From positions 1,650,573-1,708,450 of the forward strand of contig NZ_MQWA01000001.1 in NCBI RefSeq assembly GCF_002954445.1: a DNA stretch of 57,878 nucleotides, given 5' to 3'. The notes below the pieces were generated by a model that was not told where the DNA came from, did no database searches, and was given only the letters and a program-made list of their open reading frames with translations. A program made the translations under genes and the position numbers. Origin of the DNA: Rubritalea profundi (GTDB taxonomy: Bacteria > Verrucomicrobiota > Verrucomicrobiia > Verrucomicrobiales > Akkermansiaceae). Below, in pieces: positions 18,045 through 28,193 of the stretch. Position 1 is the first letter of the stretch. Each line of letters starts with the position of its first letter.

Positions 18045-18422
18045 ATGAGTCAATCAATCAACGATCTAGAAATTTACCGTGAGGCTATGAGTCTCGGGGA
18101 AGAAGTCTGGTCGTTGGTTTTAGCTTGGGACTATTTAGCGAAGGACACTCTTGGCAAGCAACTGATTCGCAGCGCGGATTCAATTGCTGCAAATATTTCA
18201 GAAGGTTACGGCAGGTATCATTTCAAAGAGAATCAGAAATTCTGTTTTTACTCCCGAGGCATTCTCTTAGAGACTCAGACTTGGATAGAAAAAGCAGTTC
18301 ACAGAAATCTGATAGAGAAAGAAAAAGGCAGAGTATTATATGTTCAACTAGAGCAACTAAAACGTCGCCTCAATTCTTACATAAGCTCTATCGGTCCAAG
18401 ATCTGAACCTATTGACTCTTGA
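18045..18422 (+). CDS. Four-helix-bundle protein (23S rRNA intervening-sequence type)
   Basis: A 125-residue protein with the family signature GKQLIRSADSIAANISEGYGR and an N-terminal DLEIYREAMSL. This matches the S23/intervening-sequence family, which forms pentameric four-helix bundles of unclear function. Members were first found in rRNA intervening sequences but often stand alone and seem to move within genomes. It sits between dnaK and groES. It is flanked by gtcaagagtcataggtcatt on the left and a loosely inverted gactcttgacccc on the right, which suggests that it was inserted. Confidence 0.85.
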   Translation: MSQSINDLEIYREAMSLGEEVWSLVLAWDYLAKDTLGKQLIRSADSIAANISEGYGRYHFKENQKFCFYSRGILLETQTWIEKAVHRNLIEKEKGRVLYVQLEQLKRRLNSYISSIGPRSEPIDS

Positions 18423-18448
18423 CCCCTGTCCTTTGACCAAAATATAAA
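18419..18448 (+). promoter_or_regulatory. Housekeeping-type promoter for groESL
   Basis: ttgacc and tataaa are separated by 18 bp, 33 bp before the groES ATG. The -35 box overlaps the end of the four-helix-bundle gene. No CIRCE inverted repeat lies between it and the start. Confidence 0.5.
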
Positions 18449-18480
18449 TCATACAACAAAAATAGAAACTAATACTAATT

Positions 18481-18768
18481 ATGGCAATCAAACCAATCGG
18501 ACAACGCGTGCTGCTTAAGCGCGTAGACACTGAGACAGTATCTGCAGGCGGCATCGTTCTCGTAGATTCTGCTCAAGAAAAACCACAAGAAGCACTTGTT
18601 ATCGCACTCGGTACAGGTGGTAAAAACGAAGACGGCTCAGCATTTGAGTTCTCCGTTTCTGTAAACGACAAAGTACTTATCTCTAAGTATGGCGGCACTG
18701 ACGTCAAAGTAGACGGAGATGAACACCTCATTGTTACTGAATCCGACATCCTCGGAATTATTAACTAA
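18481..18768 (+). CDS. groES: Co-chaperonin GroES
   Basis: A 95-residue Hsp10. It starts MAIKPIGQRVLLKRVDTE and has the mobile loop region around TVSAGGIVLVDSAQEKPQEALVIALG and the usual end KYGGTDVKVDGDEHLIVTESDILGII. It caps the GroEL folding chamber. It is followed 33 bp later by groEL, the standard order. The leader is A-rich with no Shine-Dalgarno. Confidence 0.97.
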   Translation: MAIKPIGQRVLLKRVDTETVSAGGIVLVDSAQEKPQEALVIALGTGGKNEDGSAFEFSVSVNDKVLISKYGGTDVKVDGDEHLIVTESDILGIIN

Positions 18769-18798
18769 TTCTCAAATCACACTTTAAAACATAAATAA

Positions 18799-20427
<1,629 letters not shown>

Positions 20428-20510
20428 TCGCTTCGCTCTAGTTAGAAGTTTTCAGTTGGCAGTTTTCAGTGCCGGCAGGATGAAGCCTTTGACTAAGCCA
20501 CCAAAAATTT

Positions 20511-20545
20511 AAAGCCGAGTTCGTTCTCCCGAACTCGGCTTTTTT
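20511..20545 (+). terminator. Rho-independent terminator after groEL
   Basis: aaagccgagttcg pairs with cgaactcggcttt around a short ttctcc loop and leads into a T6 run. It is 84 bp past the groEL stop. Nearly the same arms are reused on the minus strand after the L,D-transpeptidase gene (56047-56081). Confidence 0.92.
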
Positions 20546-20707
20546 ACGCCGTAGAAGATGCTTCCAGCTTCTTTTTTATTCCAAGAGGTAAACAACCCAC
20601 CATCGACTGTTTACCGGGTGCGCAGACTCTGCGGATTCGCCAGATTTCTTCTTTTATGTCCTAAATTGGGAATAGAAGTAGCAGTTCATTCTTCCTATAA
20701 AGCAGAC

Positions 20708-21151
20708 ATGGTTATCCTCAATAGTCATAAAGCATTTGGTTCCTTCCTCGGGAGGGGGACACACGTGTGGCTGGAGGTACATCCTGACGACCGTGAAAAG
20801 GTAACTTTCTCAGGTGCAAAGGTTGAGAGCTTGCTAGCAGTGGTTGAGAACCTCAAGAGAGATTACCACAAGCAACCGACGCGCGGTTCAGTTATGATTC
20901 CTCCGCCAAGTGGCATGGCCTGTACTGAATGGGCGAATCTTGTAATCAAAGCTGGCAGAGAGGTGAAAGACTCAATGCACAAAGAGCTCGGATTCAGCGG
21001 ACTTTTCCCGTGGCTTCCAGGGTACGGCAATTGTTGTTCCGTTGCTCAACTAATAATCTCTAGAGCGGGTGGCGAAATTCCAGCATTTAGGCCAACGGGC
21101 ATAGCTCCAGGTCTTCGAACTTCGTCTTGCTCTATAATGGCGCAGTTCTAA
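20708..21151 (+). CDS. Putative permuted NlpC/P60-like or papain-fold protein
   Basis: I prefer ATG 20708 (147 residues). An ATG at 20558 would add 50 residues, starting right after the groEL terminator, that look less protein-like. Two motifs stand out: GRGTHVWLEVHP near the start and LPGYGNCCSVAQLIISRAGG near the end. A His followed by aromatic residues and a later Asn-Cys at the start of a helix is the order seen in circularly permuted NlpC/P60 and DUF4105-like enzymes. This is a weak analogy. It has no signal peptide. No operon partner is present on this strand. Confidence 0.45.
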   Translation: MVILNSHKAFGSFLGRGTHVWLEVHPDDREKVTFSGAKVESLLAVVENLKRDYHKQPTRGSVMIPPPSGMACTEWANLVIKAGREVKDSMHKELGFSGLFPWLPGYGNCCSVAQLIISRAGGEIPAFRPTGIAPGLRTSSCSIMAQF

Positions 21152-21197
21152 CAGGTGGATTCCTTTCATGCTATCCATGAGAACCAAGCCTCATCCC

Positions 21198-22043
21198 CTA
21201 CCACGCCCAGGAATGCTTGTTCCAGAAAGAGCGAAGTTGGCCTTCTGATCCATTGAAGCCACTGCGCTCGATCGGGCGGTCGAGGTTACCGAAGTACGCT
21301 GGCGTCTTCCAGTTGCCTCCTTGGTAGTGGTGGATTTTCGAGCGACCACCTTGCCAGAATACCCCACCGTATTGCCACATTGCCCAGTCGTGCCATACGC
21401 CTGAGGCATGGGCCAGCTTGAGCGGGGTTTCTAGACCGGTATTTCGATTTGAATAGAGTGCTAGCCAGTATGGGCAGTGCCGAAGCTTTGCTTTCTGCGC
21501 GGGAGTGGCGTGGCGCAGGGTGTTGCGGATCGTCGAGCTGTTTTCTAGATAGACGACAGGATGAATGCCCGTGCGCTGGTGGATCTCGCTGACGAATCCC
21601 GCCATCAAGCTTGCGCTACAATGGGTGTCGAAATCGGCCACTAACAGGACCTTAGATGTGCGCAAGCCTCGGCTCGATTTGATGCTGCGCAGGCGGCTGA
21701 GGTAGCGGTCGGCTTGGCGGCTCGCTGATTCGACAGGGAGGACGTAGTAGTAGGAGCCTAACAGCATTCCTTGACGTTCGGCTCCGACAAGGAAGTCGGC
21801 GCATTTGCTGTCAATGTAGCCACCTTTGGCGCAGCGGGCGATGAGTGCCTTTGCGCCGTTAGCTTTGAGGGCAGACTGATCGTTAGGGCTATAGCTGTTG
21901 CCGGATCGCTGCTTTTCCTTCGGGTCCCAGTCGGAGACATTGATGACTTGAGGGGCGCTGGAATAGCTGACTTTGCCGTAGTCGCTCGAGCTACAGCTGG
22001 CGAAAAAAGGAAGGATGAGTGATATTGGAAAAAAGCGAAACAT
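21198..22043 (-). CDS. GH25-like lysozyme lipoprotein
   Basis: A 281-residue protein with a lipoprotein signal (FFASC at residues 13-17). The fold markers of GH25 muramidases appear in order: VINVSDWDP, ALIARCAKGGYIDSKCADF, GMLLGSYYYVLP with a Gln-containing helix, then VLLVADFDTH, HPVVYLE and YWLALYS. It ends in WAMWQYGG. GH25 enzymes cleave peptidoglycan with a D-x-E pair. The corresponding segment here reads D-F-D, so the usual Glu is replaced by Asp, which may alter or abolish activity. It is monocistronic and convergent with 20708-21151. Confidence 0.7.
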   Translation of the reverse strand: MFRFFPISLILPFFASCSSSDYGKVSYSSAPQVINVSDWDPKEKQRSGNSYSPNDQSALKANGAKALIARCAKGGYIDSKCADFLVGAERQGMLLGSYYYVLPVESASRQADRYLSRLRSIKSSRGLRTSKVLLVADFDTHCSASLMAGFVSEIHQRTGIHPVVYLENSSTIRNTLRHATPAQKAKLRHCPYWLALYSNRNTGLETPLKLAHASGVWHDWAMWQYGGVFWQGGRSKIHHYQGGNWKTPAYFGNLDRPIERSGFNGSEGQLRSFWNKHSWAW

Positions 22044-22096
22044 AGCAAATGCGCATATTAGATCAGGAGAGGAGAAGTGGAAAGTCGCAATCTAGA

Positions 22097-23190
22097 TTAC
22101 TGAGCATTTTCCGAAGCTTGCTCCCACGGCCAAATACTCTCAGTCCATTCGGGCGCGCGACCAGCAATCCGTTCTTTGAGCTGCTTTAGCTGGGAAATGG
22201 CTTTCTTAAAGTCGAGTTTTGAGCGGAAGGATACTTGGCTTGAAGTGACTTTCCCTTGCTCATCGACGCTGAGTTTCCATACGAATGGTGGAGCTTTGAC
22301 TGTAGTGTTCTGGTTGGGCTGACGCATTTCTCCAAAACGCATATCGATCAGGTAAATGCTGTTCGGTTCATCAGACTGCTGCACGACTTTCCACCATCCC
22401 TGACTAAACCAATCTAAGGTTTCGAATGCTTTACTGCCCAGGAAGGGGCTCGCTAACTCTGGGGTGCGCTCTACTCGGTCGAGGTGGAAGGTCCGATCAG
22501 CAGAATCCCACACCGACCAATGACTCACATAGTAATTTTCTTCATCACGTGCAACCATTCTCCAGAGAAAAATATTGGCTAGCTCGGGGAGACGAGAATG
22601 TTTTTAGTCTCGATGTTAGCTTTTGTGAGTTCATTTCTAAAGTGATCTTGAGCGCGCCCTAGCATGATGAAGCTGGCCAATGTGTAGAGGCTGATCCAGG
22701 CAGTAGTGGCCCAAACGACCCATGTGCATTTTTTCCCATCGCGAACAAGAAACAAACAAATGAAATTCCCCACCACCATCGGCACGGTAAAGAGTGGATC
22801 AATGATCGACATGTTATTGAGCGTGACCCGATAGTCGCTGAAAGGTACAAAAATCTGTGTACCGTAGCTGTTGAAGCAATCGATCAGCACGTGGGTGGAC
22901 CAAGTGAGAAGGACAAAACTGGTGCCTCGCGCTACGCTGACTTTGCTGTGGAGCTTGCCCAACAAATAGCCAAACAAGGGGCTGACTAGCAGCATGAGAA
23001 AGAGTGAATGCGACAGGCTGCGGTGGGTGCGCAGCCAGTCCATAGAATCGACAAAGGGGGCGATCACAAGGTCGAGATCTGGTAGAGTGCCGAAAAAGAC
23101 GCCCCACGCCGCGCCCTTCCAGCCGAGTTGTTTGCGCAGGAGAAGTTCGCCACAGAGTCCGCCGAGAGCTGCTTGGGTGATTGAATCCAC
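22097..23190 (-). pseudogene. YdjM-like membrane-bound metal-dependent hydrolase, frameshifted
   Basis: The N-terminal part (from 23190) begins MDSITQAALGGLCGELLLRK and has the PDLD motif and HRSLSHS with following helices. These are typical of YdjM/DUF457 membrane-bound hydrolases. The frame stops at 22579. In another frame, beginning exactly at that point, the family's C-terminal soluble part continues (ANIFLWRMVARDEENYYV, then a DRTFHLDRVERT region). One missing base near 22580 joins the two into about 360 residues, the full family length. The mutation or sequencing error is a single base. Confidence 0.75.
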
Positions 23191-23270
23191 GGCGGCACGC
23201 TACACGTTTTTGAGCAGATTACAAAGCGATAGGTCGTGACAGTAGACGAGGAGTGTGGATGCTGAGGGGA

Positions 23271-23504
23271 ATGAGCGAAAAACGTGAGCACCCGAACGCC
23301 CCCCTCCATGGAGTTACCCTTGAGACGATGCTCAATGAGTTGGTCGATTTTTACGGTTGGGATGACATGGCTTGCCGTATTCGCATCAATTGTTTCGCCA
23401 AGGACCCGAGCGTTAAATCGAGCCTTAAGTTCCTCCGCAAGACCCCATGGGCTCGCTACAAAGTAGAAGACCTCTACAAGCATTTCAAGCAGGTAGAAGG
23501 ATAG
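23271..23504 (+). CDS. VF530-family small DNA-binding protein (DUF2132)
   Basis: A 77-residue protein starting [18 protein letters not shown]. It carries the compact family signature [29 protein letters not shown] and [21 protein letters not shown]530-type proteins are small helical proteins thought to bind nucleic acid. It stands alone between two divergent or convergent neighbours. A start six codons earlier is possible but lacks support. Confidence 0.85.
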   Translation: MSEKREHPNAPLHGVTLETMLNELVDFYGWDDMACRIRINCFAKDPSVKSSLKFLRKTPWARYKVEDLYKHFKQVEG

Positions 23505-23573
23505 AGGCTACAGCGTGACTGAGAGTCCGTTTTGCTAGATAGGCAAATTAGAACGGTGTCGGAGGCACTCGTC

Positions 23574-25283
23574 CTACTTTACGATGAGGGCACTGAGTGT
23601 GAGGCCGGAGGGATTCCCTGGCTTGGCTTCAGTGGTGGTGAGCTCGAGAAGGAAAGATCTGTGATCATCGAGCAGCTCTTTATCCAGCATGATTGTGGTG
23701 CGAAAGGAGGTGTTCTCGCTGTCGCTTTTATAATCGTAGGCTGGGATCAGCTCTGTTGTTCCATCTGCGGAGAGGATGCGGAGTTTGGCATCGCAGTTCC
23801 ACGAGGTGAAATGGAGTATAAGTTCGAGCGTGGTCTTGGCTTGCTTATTGGAGATTTTGATTCTCCAGCCATCACCTATGTCGGAGGACTCGGCGTAAAG
23901 GTTTGGATTTATCTTCGTTCCCTTGCGGACTAAGAAGGTGAGGTTGCCGGCTGGTTTTTTTGAGTCTAATGCTTTGCCTATGAGAGATGGCTTCTGGATG
24001 AAATTACTCTTTGCGAGGCTAAATTTATCCCAATCACTGAGTGGGGCTTTAAAAACAACCCAGTCTAGCTTCCCGTCACTGAATACCTTGCGGTCCTTAT
24101 GGCCCTTAGTGGGATGCATTCCCTCTATAGAAATGATGTCAAAGCTGATGATTTTGGAGGATTTTAGCTTTGCATTGATTGGCTTAGTCTCAGTCTTCTC
24201 AGCTTCCTCTTGGTAGAATGTCTCCGCGTTAGAGTCCTGAGGTTCAATGTAAGCTATGCTAACACCCGCAATGAGTAACAGAGGGAGTATGATGGCGAGG
24301 ATCAGCTTCTTTTTACCCTTTGCTTGTGGAGCGCTGAGAGTATTGATAGAGGGCGATGCGACTACTGGGGCCGAGCGGTTGGCTGCCGGTGGAAGTGGTA
24401 CCTGAACTTGGGCAGAGGGCTGTGGCGCGGGTGGGGTAGCTGACACAGCTACTGTGCTTTTTTTAGGAGGAAGTTTGGGAAGCGTCTTGAGGGCTTCTGC
24501 CGCTGACTGTGGGCGTTTGGAAATATCATAGTGAGTGAGACTTTTGAGCCAGTCAACAAATGCAGGTGTGATATCCTCTCTGTAGTTAGAGATGGGTGGA
24601 AAGGCTCCAGATTTATGTAGGTCTTTGACTTCGTCGATGGGCTTGAACGCAAATGGATGGCCACCAATCAAGCTGAGATAGACCAAGTGGCCGAGCATGT
24701 AGTAGTCTGAGACCGCAGTCGCAGGCTCGCCGTCGAAAATCTCTGGTGCTAATAGTGCGGGGTCGGCCATCATGGCGTAGCTGGAGTCGGCTCCCTGGAT
24801 CAAAGGAGCGAGCCGTGATAGGCCCATGTCCATGATGATGTAGCGGTAGCCTCCGCGTGCGCGGCTAGTGAGCATGATAGAACCCGCTGTGAGAGCCCCG
24901 TGGATGAAGCCGGCTTCGTGCGAGTAAGTGAGAGCGTCGAGCAACTGACTGGCCATTTCGTGAGCCTCATGTTCCTCAAAAGGAGCTTGGACAACGACAT
25001 CAGAGAGACGCTGTCCCTCAAGTAACTGTGAGACGAGAAAGGCTCCATCTTCGTCCACTCCTGCATCGAGCACTGTCAGCAGGTTTGAATCTTGGAGGTT
25101 GCCTAACTTTTGAGCAATTGTCAGAAATTCTTCTTCCCAGTCCGCGGATGAGGTGTCTCCACCAGCGGAATAGAAGCGGCGAACAGCAACGGTCCTACTC
25201 ATCTGAGTGTCCTCAGCTGCATAGACTCCGCCAGTGCGGCCTTTCCCTAAGAGGGAATTAATTTCGTATCTTTCTTCGTCCAT
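23574..25283 (-). CDS. Transmembrane Ser/Thr pseudokinase
   Basis: A 569-residue protein. Residues 8-275 are a Hanks-type kinase fold with a glycine loop (GKGRTGGVY, 13-21), a helix C, an APE-type segment (LLAPEIFDGEP) and the C-lobe. Key catalytic residues are missing. The ATP-anchoring Lys in VAVK is Arg35, and HRD is H128-G-A, so the catalytic Asp is lost. The following LKPEN-type Lys and Asn are Thr and Ser. Only the DFG Asp (D152, as DMG) remains. A Pro-rich linker follows (about 280-320), one transmembrane helix (about 328-348) and a C-terminal domain of about 210 residues, probably periplasmic. It may sense envelope signals and act as a scaffold. It is monocistronic and the frame is intact. 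Confidence 0.85.
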   Translation of the reverse strand: MDEERYEINSLLGKGRTGGVYAAEDTQMSRTVAVRRFYSAGGDTSSADWEEEFLTIAQKLGNLQDSNLLTVLDAGVDEDGAFLVSQLLEGQRLSDVVVQAPFEEHEAHEMASQLLDALTYSHEAGFIHGALTAGSIMLTSRARGGYRYIIMDMGLSRLAPLIQGADSSYAMMADPALLAPEIFDGEPATAVSDYYMLGHLVYLSLIGGHPFAFKPIDEVKDLHKSGAFPPISNYREDITPAFVDWLKSLTHYDISKRPQSAAEALKTLPKLPPKKSTVAVSATPPAPQPSAQVQVPLPPAANRSAPVVASPSINTLSAPQAKGKKKLILAIILPLLLIAGVSIAYIEPQDSNAETFYQEEAEKTETKPINAKLKSSKIISFDIISIEGMHPTKGHKDRKVFSDGKLDWVVFKAPLSDWDKFSLAKSNFIQKPSLIGKALDSKKPAGNLTFLVRKGTKINPNLYAESSDIGDGWRIKISNKQAKTTLELILHFTSWNCDAKLRILSADGTTELIPAYDYKSDSENTSFRTTIMLDKELLDDHRSFLLELTTTEAKPGNPSGLTLSALIVK

Positions 25284-25365
25284 CTAATAAAAGCTAAGCA
25301 ACAGCTATAGGACTGATATACCAAAGGCACTTCAAGGCAATCTTCGAGTTTAAAATGCCCGAAAT

Positions 25366-25965
25366 TTAGAGGTTCTCGTTAATCCATGGGAGTGCAGCCT
25401 CAAGAGCCATAGAGCGATGGCTGAGCTGATTTTTTGCGCTGATAGGGAGCTGAGCGAAGGTCTGATCGTACCCTTCTGGAATGAACAGTGGGTCGTAGCC
25501 GAAGCCAGCATCACCGCTCAAGACGTCGATGATGCGCCCTTCCACTGCGCCTGAAAAATGCGCCATTCGTTCGCCATTTTTTGCCAACACAATGACACAG
25601 CGAAAGCGTGCTGCTCGGCTGCATTCGCGGGGTAGTTTCTTCAGCTCTGCAAGTAATTTAGCGTTGTTGGCAGCGTCATTACTATCCTCACCAGCATAGC
25701 GAGAGGAATAGACACCTGGGTCTCCGTACAGGGCATCTACCTCGAGTCCCGAGTCATCCGACAGCACCCATTGGTCGGTGAGTTTGCTGATTTCGACGGC
25801 TTTGAGCGTGGCATTTTCTAAGAATGTGGTGCCAGTCTCATCGACTTTTGCAAAATCTTTCCTAGTCAAATCATCGACCGCATAGTTACCTCCGAGAATA
25901 TTTTTGATCTCTTCTGTCTTATGGGAATTGCCAGTGGCTATAAGGATTTCAGTCGATTGGTTCAT
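25366..25965 (-). CDS. rdgB: Non-canonical purine NTP pyrophosphatase (RdgB/HAM1)
   Basis: A 199-residue protein starting MNQSTEILIATGNSHKTEEI at 25965. The family motifs are clear: ATGNxxK at the N-terminus, DETGTTFLENATLKA, LSDDSGLEVDALYGDPGVYSSRYAG, and FGYDPLFIPEGY near the C-terminus, then a LSHRSMAL end. It hydrolyses dITP and XTP to keep them out of DNA. The size is normal for the family. It is divergent from the thioredoxin gene across about 67 bp. Confidence 0.95.
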   Translation of the reverse strand: MNQSTEILIATGNSHKTEEIKNILGGNYAVDDLTRKDFAKVDETGTTFLENATLKAVEISKLTDQWVLSDDSGLEVDALYGDPGVYSSRYAGEDSNDAANNAKLLAELKKLPRECSRAARFRCVIVLAKNGERMAHFSGAVEGRIIDVLSGDAGFGYDPLFIPEGYDQTFAQLPISAKNQLSHRSMALEAALPWINENL

Positions 25966-26032
25966 ACGTTCTTTTTGCATTTTATTTCAGAGTTGGGAAT
26001 AAAATACCTTGCTCGTGCCGCTTATGCTTATG

Positions 26033-26485
26033 ATGAGTCCAAAAAAAACACTACTAAGCGCCATTGCCACTCTCGCCGTCACCGCTACCAGCCTGTTTGC
26101 TGGTGAAGGCTGGATGACTAATATAGACGAAGCGAAGAAGCTCAGTAAGAAAGAGAATAAACCTCTCTTTGTTGAGTTCACCGGCTCCGACTGGTGTCCT
26201 CCATGTATGATGATGGAGAAAAAAGTTTTCTCAAAAGAGGCTTTCAAATCAGGTGCCGAGAAAGATTTCATTCTTGTAAAAATCGATATTCCTAATGGCG
26301 ATAAAAAACTGAAAGCGAAAAATCAGAAAGTTTTAGAAAAGTATCGCGTTTCTGGTGTACCCACAGTAGTTTTGTTAGACACCAAAGGAAAAGAGTTTTC
26401 TAGGTTCACTGCTTCGAAGTTCAACTCGGTTGATAAGATGCTAGGTGAGCTGAAACAACAGCTTCGTCTGAAGGACATGTTCTAA
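26033..26485 (+). CDS. Secreted thioredoxin-fold protein
   Basis: About 150 residues from MSPKKTLLSAIA at 26033. A cleavable signal peptide (ending near SLFA|GE) leads to a thioredoxin fold with the active site DWCPPC at residues 53-58 and the cis-Pro loop VSGVPTVVLLD. The pair of Cys and the FVEFTGSDW strand match secreted disulfide reductases or DUF255/thioredoxin_7 proteins found beside sulfatase clusters. It is the last + gene before the sulfatase region. The terminator at 26526 separates it from the convergent sulfatase. Confidence 0.9.
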   Translation: MSPKKTLLSAIATLAVTATSLFAGEGWMTNIDEAKKLSKKENKPLFVEFTGSDWCPPCMMMEKKVFSKEAFKSGAEKDFILVKIDIPNGDKKLKAKNQKVLEKYRVSGVPTVVLLDTKGKEFSRFTASKFNSVDKMLGELKQQLRLKDMF

Positions 26486-26525
26486 AATTTTCATTGTGTA
26501 GTTAATGTGGTTGTTAACATGATTG

Positions 26526-26561
26526 AGGAGGGTGTGTACGTCAAAGTACATACCCTTCTTA
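26526..26561. terminator. Bidirectional terminator-like hairpin
   Basis: aggagggtgtgtac pairs with gtacatacccttctt (one G-U pair) around gtcaaa. It lies in the 107-bp gap between convergent genes ending at 26485 (+) and 26593 (-), so it probably serves both. Confidence 0.7.
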
Positions 26562-26592
26562 TTGTTTAGAACGGATTATTTGGATGAGTGAA

Positions 26593-27993
26593 TCATCCTT
26601 CGAACTTTGAATTCTTCTCAGTCGGAACTGGAGCATTGAGTTCTTTCCGCCAATTATTGAGTTTGGAGTAAAGCTCTTGCAGCTTTTCTGGATGCTTCTT
26701 GGCGAGGTTGTTTTTCTCGCCTACGTCCTGCTTTAGATTGTAGAGTTCGAACTCACCATTCTCAAAGTACTCGATGAGTTTCCAGTCGCCGTGGCGAATA
26801 GCTGAGCCTGGGCGAATGCGGAAAAGCGTGTCCTGAGCTTCTTTCATTCCGGGGCTGTCAGCTTTTCCATACCCTTGTAGGTAGATAGGGAAGTGCCAGA
26901 AGAGTGAGCGCTCAGCCAGTACTTTCCCCTCAAACAGAGGATTGAGACTTAGCCCATCTAGGATCTTGCCTTTTGGAGCTGAGGTTCCAGCCACATCACA
27001 AAAGGTGGGGTAGAAATCGAGATTACTGACAGGGGTGTCGCAGCTGGATCCGGCCTTGATCTTCTCAGGCCAGCGGATGAAGAAGGGCTCGCGAATGCCG
27101 CCTTCATAATACATGCCTTTACCACCACGCAGCGGCCATTGGAGGCTGGAGACATTGACACCACCATTGTCGGAGGTGAAAATCACGAGGGTGTTGTCAG
27201 TGATGCCGTTAGATTCTAAGGCGTCGAGCACGCGGCCGATGTTTTGGTCGAGCGACTCGATCATCGCTGCGTAAACGGGGTTGTTCTGCGCCTCGGTGGC
27301 TTTTTTATTCTTATACTTTTTGACTAGCTCAGGCTTGGCTTGGAGCGGGCTGTGGACGGTAAAGTAGGGGAGATAGAGACAGAACGGGCCGGCTTTATGC
27401 TCGCCAATGAACTCGATAGCTTTGTCGGTGAGGACGTCTGTTAGGTAGTGGCCCTTTTCTTTGACTTCTAGGTTGGGGTATTTGAAGGGGGAATGGTAGC
27501 CGCCATTGTACGGTCCACCAGCAGCGGTTCCTCCGACATTGATGTCAAAACCATTTTTGAGCGGATCCTTGGTGACGTGCCATTTCCCCATGGTGGCAGT
27601 GGTGTAACCAGCAGCTTTCAGAGCGTGACCAAAGGTGAGATTGTCCTGTTTAAGGTGCAGGGTGTTCTTGGTGGGAATGAGCTTGCGGGTGCTGGACTTT
27701 CCGCGATCCGAGTTTTTCACTGTGTAGACTCCGTGACGCGGGGTGCTCTGACCGGAAATAGCACAGGCGCGCGAGGGCGCACAATTCGCAGCAGAGGAAT
27801 AGCCATTGGTGAAGATCATGCCCTCCTTGGCGAGCCGATCGATGTTCGGCGTTTCGTAGTATTTCGAACCATTGATAGAAACATCAGCCCAGCCGAGGTC
27901 ATCGATGTTGATGTAGAGAATGTTAGGCTTCTCAGCAGCAAAGGAACACAGGCTGGTGAGCAAGACTGAAAGTAGGGTCAATGGATATTTCAT
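26593..27993 (-). CDS. Type I sulfatase (arylsulfatase family)
   Basis: A 466-residue protein with a signal peptide (1-20) followed by KPNILYINIDDLGW. The formylglycine motif is C71-A-P-S-R. The GKWH block (K137) and a conserved FTSDNGG near residue 277 are present. It ends with the NLYxL-type DxxE layout of S1 enzymes (NGEFELYNLKQDVGEKNNLA). Such enzymes remove sulfate esters from algal or host glycans in the periplasm after oxidation of the Cys by a formylglycine-generating enzyme, which is not in this window. It is intact, unlike the three broken sulfatases nearby. Confidence 0.92.
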   Translation of the reverse strand: MKYPLTLLSVLLTSLCSFAAEKPNILYINIDDLGWADVSINGSKYYETPNIDRLAKEGMIFTNGYSSAANCAPSRACAISGQSTPRHGVYTVKNSDRGKSSTRKLIPTKNTLHLKQDNLTFGHALKAAGYTTATMGKWHVTKDPLKNGFDINVGGTAAGGPYNGGYHSPFKYPNLEVKEKGHYLTDVLTDKAIEFIGEHKAGPFCLYLPYFTVHSPLQAKPELVKKYKNKKATEAQNNPVYAAMIESLDQNIGRVLDALESNGITDNTLVIFTSDNGGVNVSSLQWPLRGGKGMYYEGGIREPFFIRWPEKIKAGSSCDTPVSNLDFYPTFCDVAGTSAPKGKILDGLSLNPLFEGKVLAERSLFWHFPIYLQGYGKADSPGMKEAQDTLFRIRPGSAIRHGDWKLIEYFENGEFELYNLKQDVGEKNNLAKKHPEKLQELYSKLNNWRKELNAPVPTEKNSKFEG

Positions 27994-28168
27994 GAGGTCG
28001 CTGAAAGGGTAGTATGATTGAACGTGCTGGATCTTAGCTTCTTTTCAACTAACACTAGTTGGATTCAGCTAACTAACGCAACTTTTTCTTCGTTAGCTCC
28101 TCTTCCCAACTATGGCATGGATGAATTGGTAATGATTCTAGTGCGTGGTTGTTTGTGCCGCAGGTTCG

Positions 28169-28193
28169 AAAATGGGTTTCCTAGACCCATTTT
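28169..28193 (-). terminator. Hairpin terminator overlapping the end of the lipase gene
   Basis: aaaatgggt and acccatttt form a perfect 9-bp stem with a 7-base loop directly at the stop of the minus-strand hydrolase. The 3' arm ends in four T residues only, so it is a weak intrinsic terminator. Confidence 0.6.

Noticed and set aside
18423-18480. CIRCE element before groES
   Set aside because: No TTAGCACTC-N9-GAGTGCTAA-like inverted repeat is present, only a sigma-70-type promoter.
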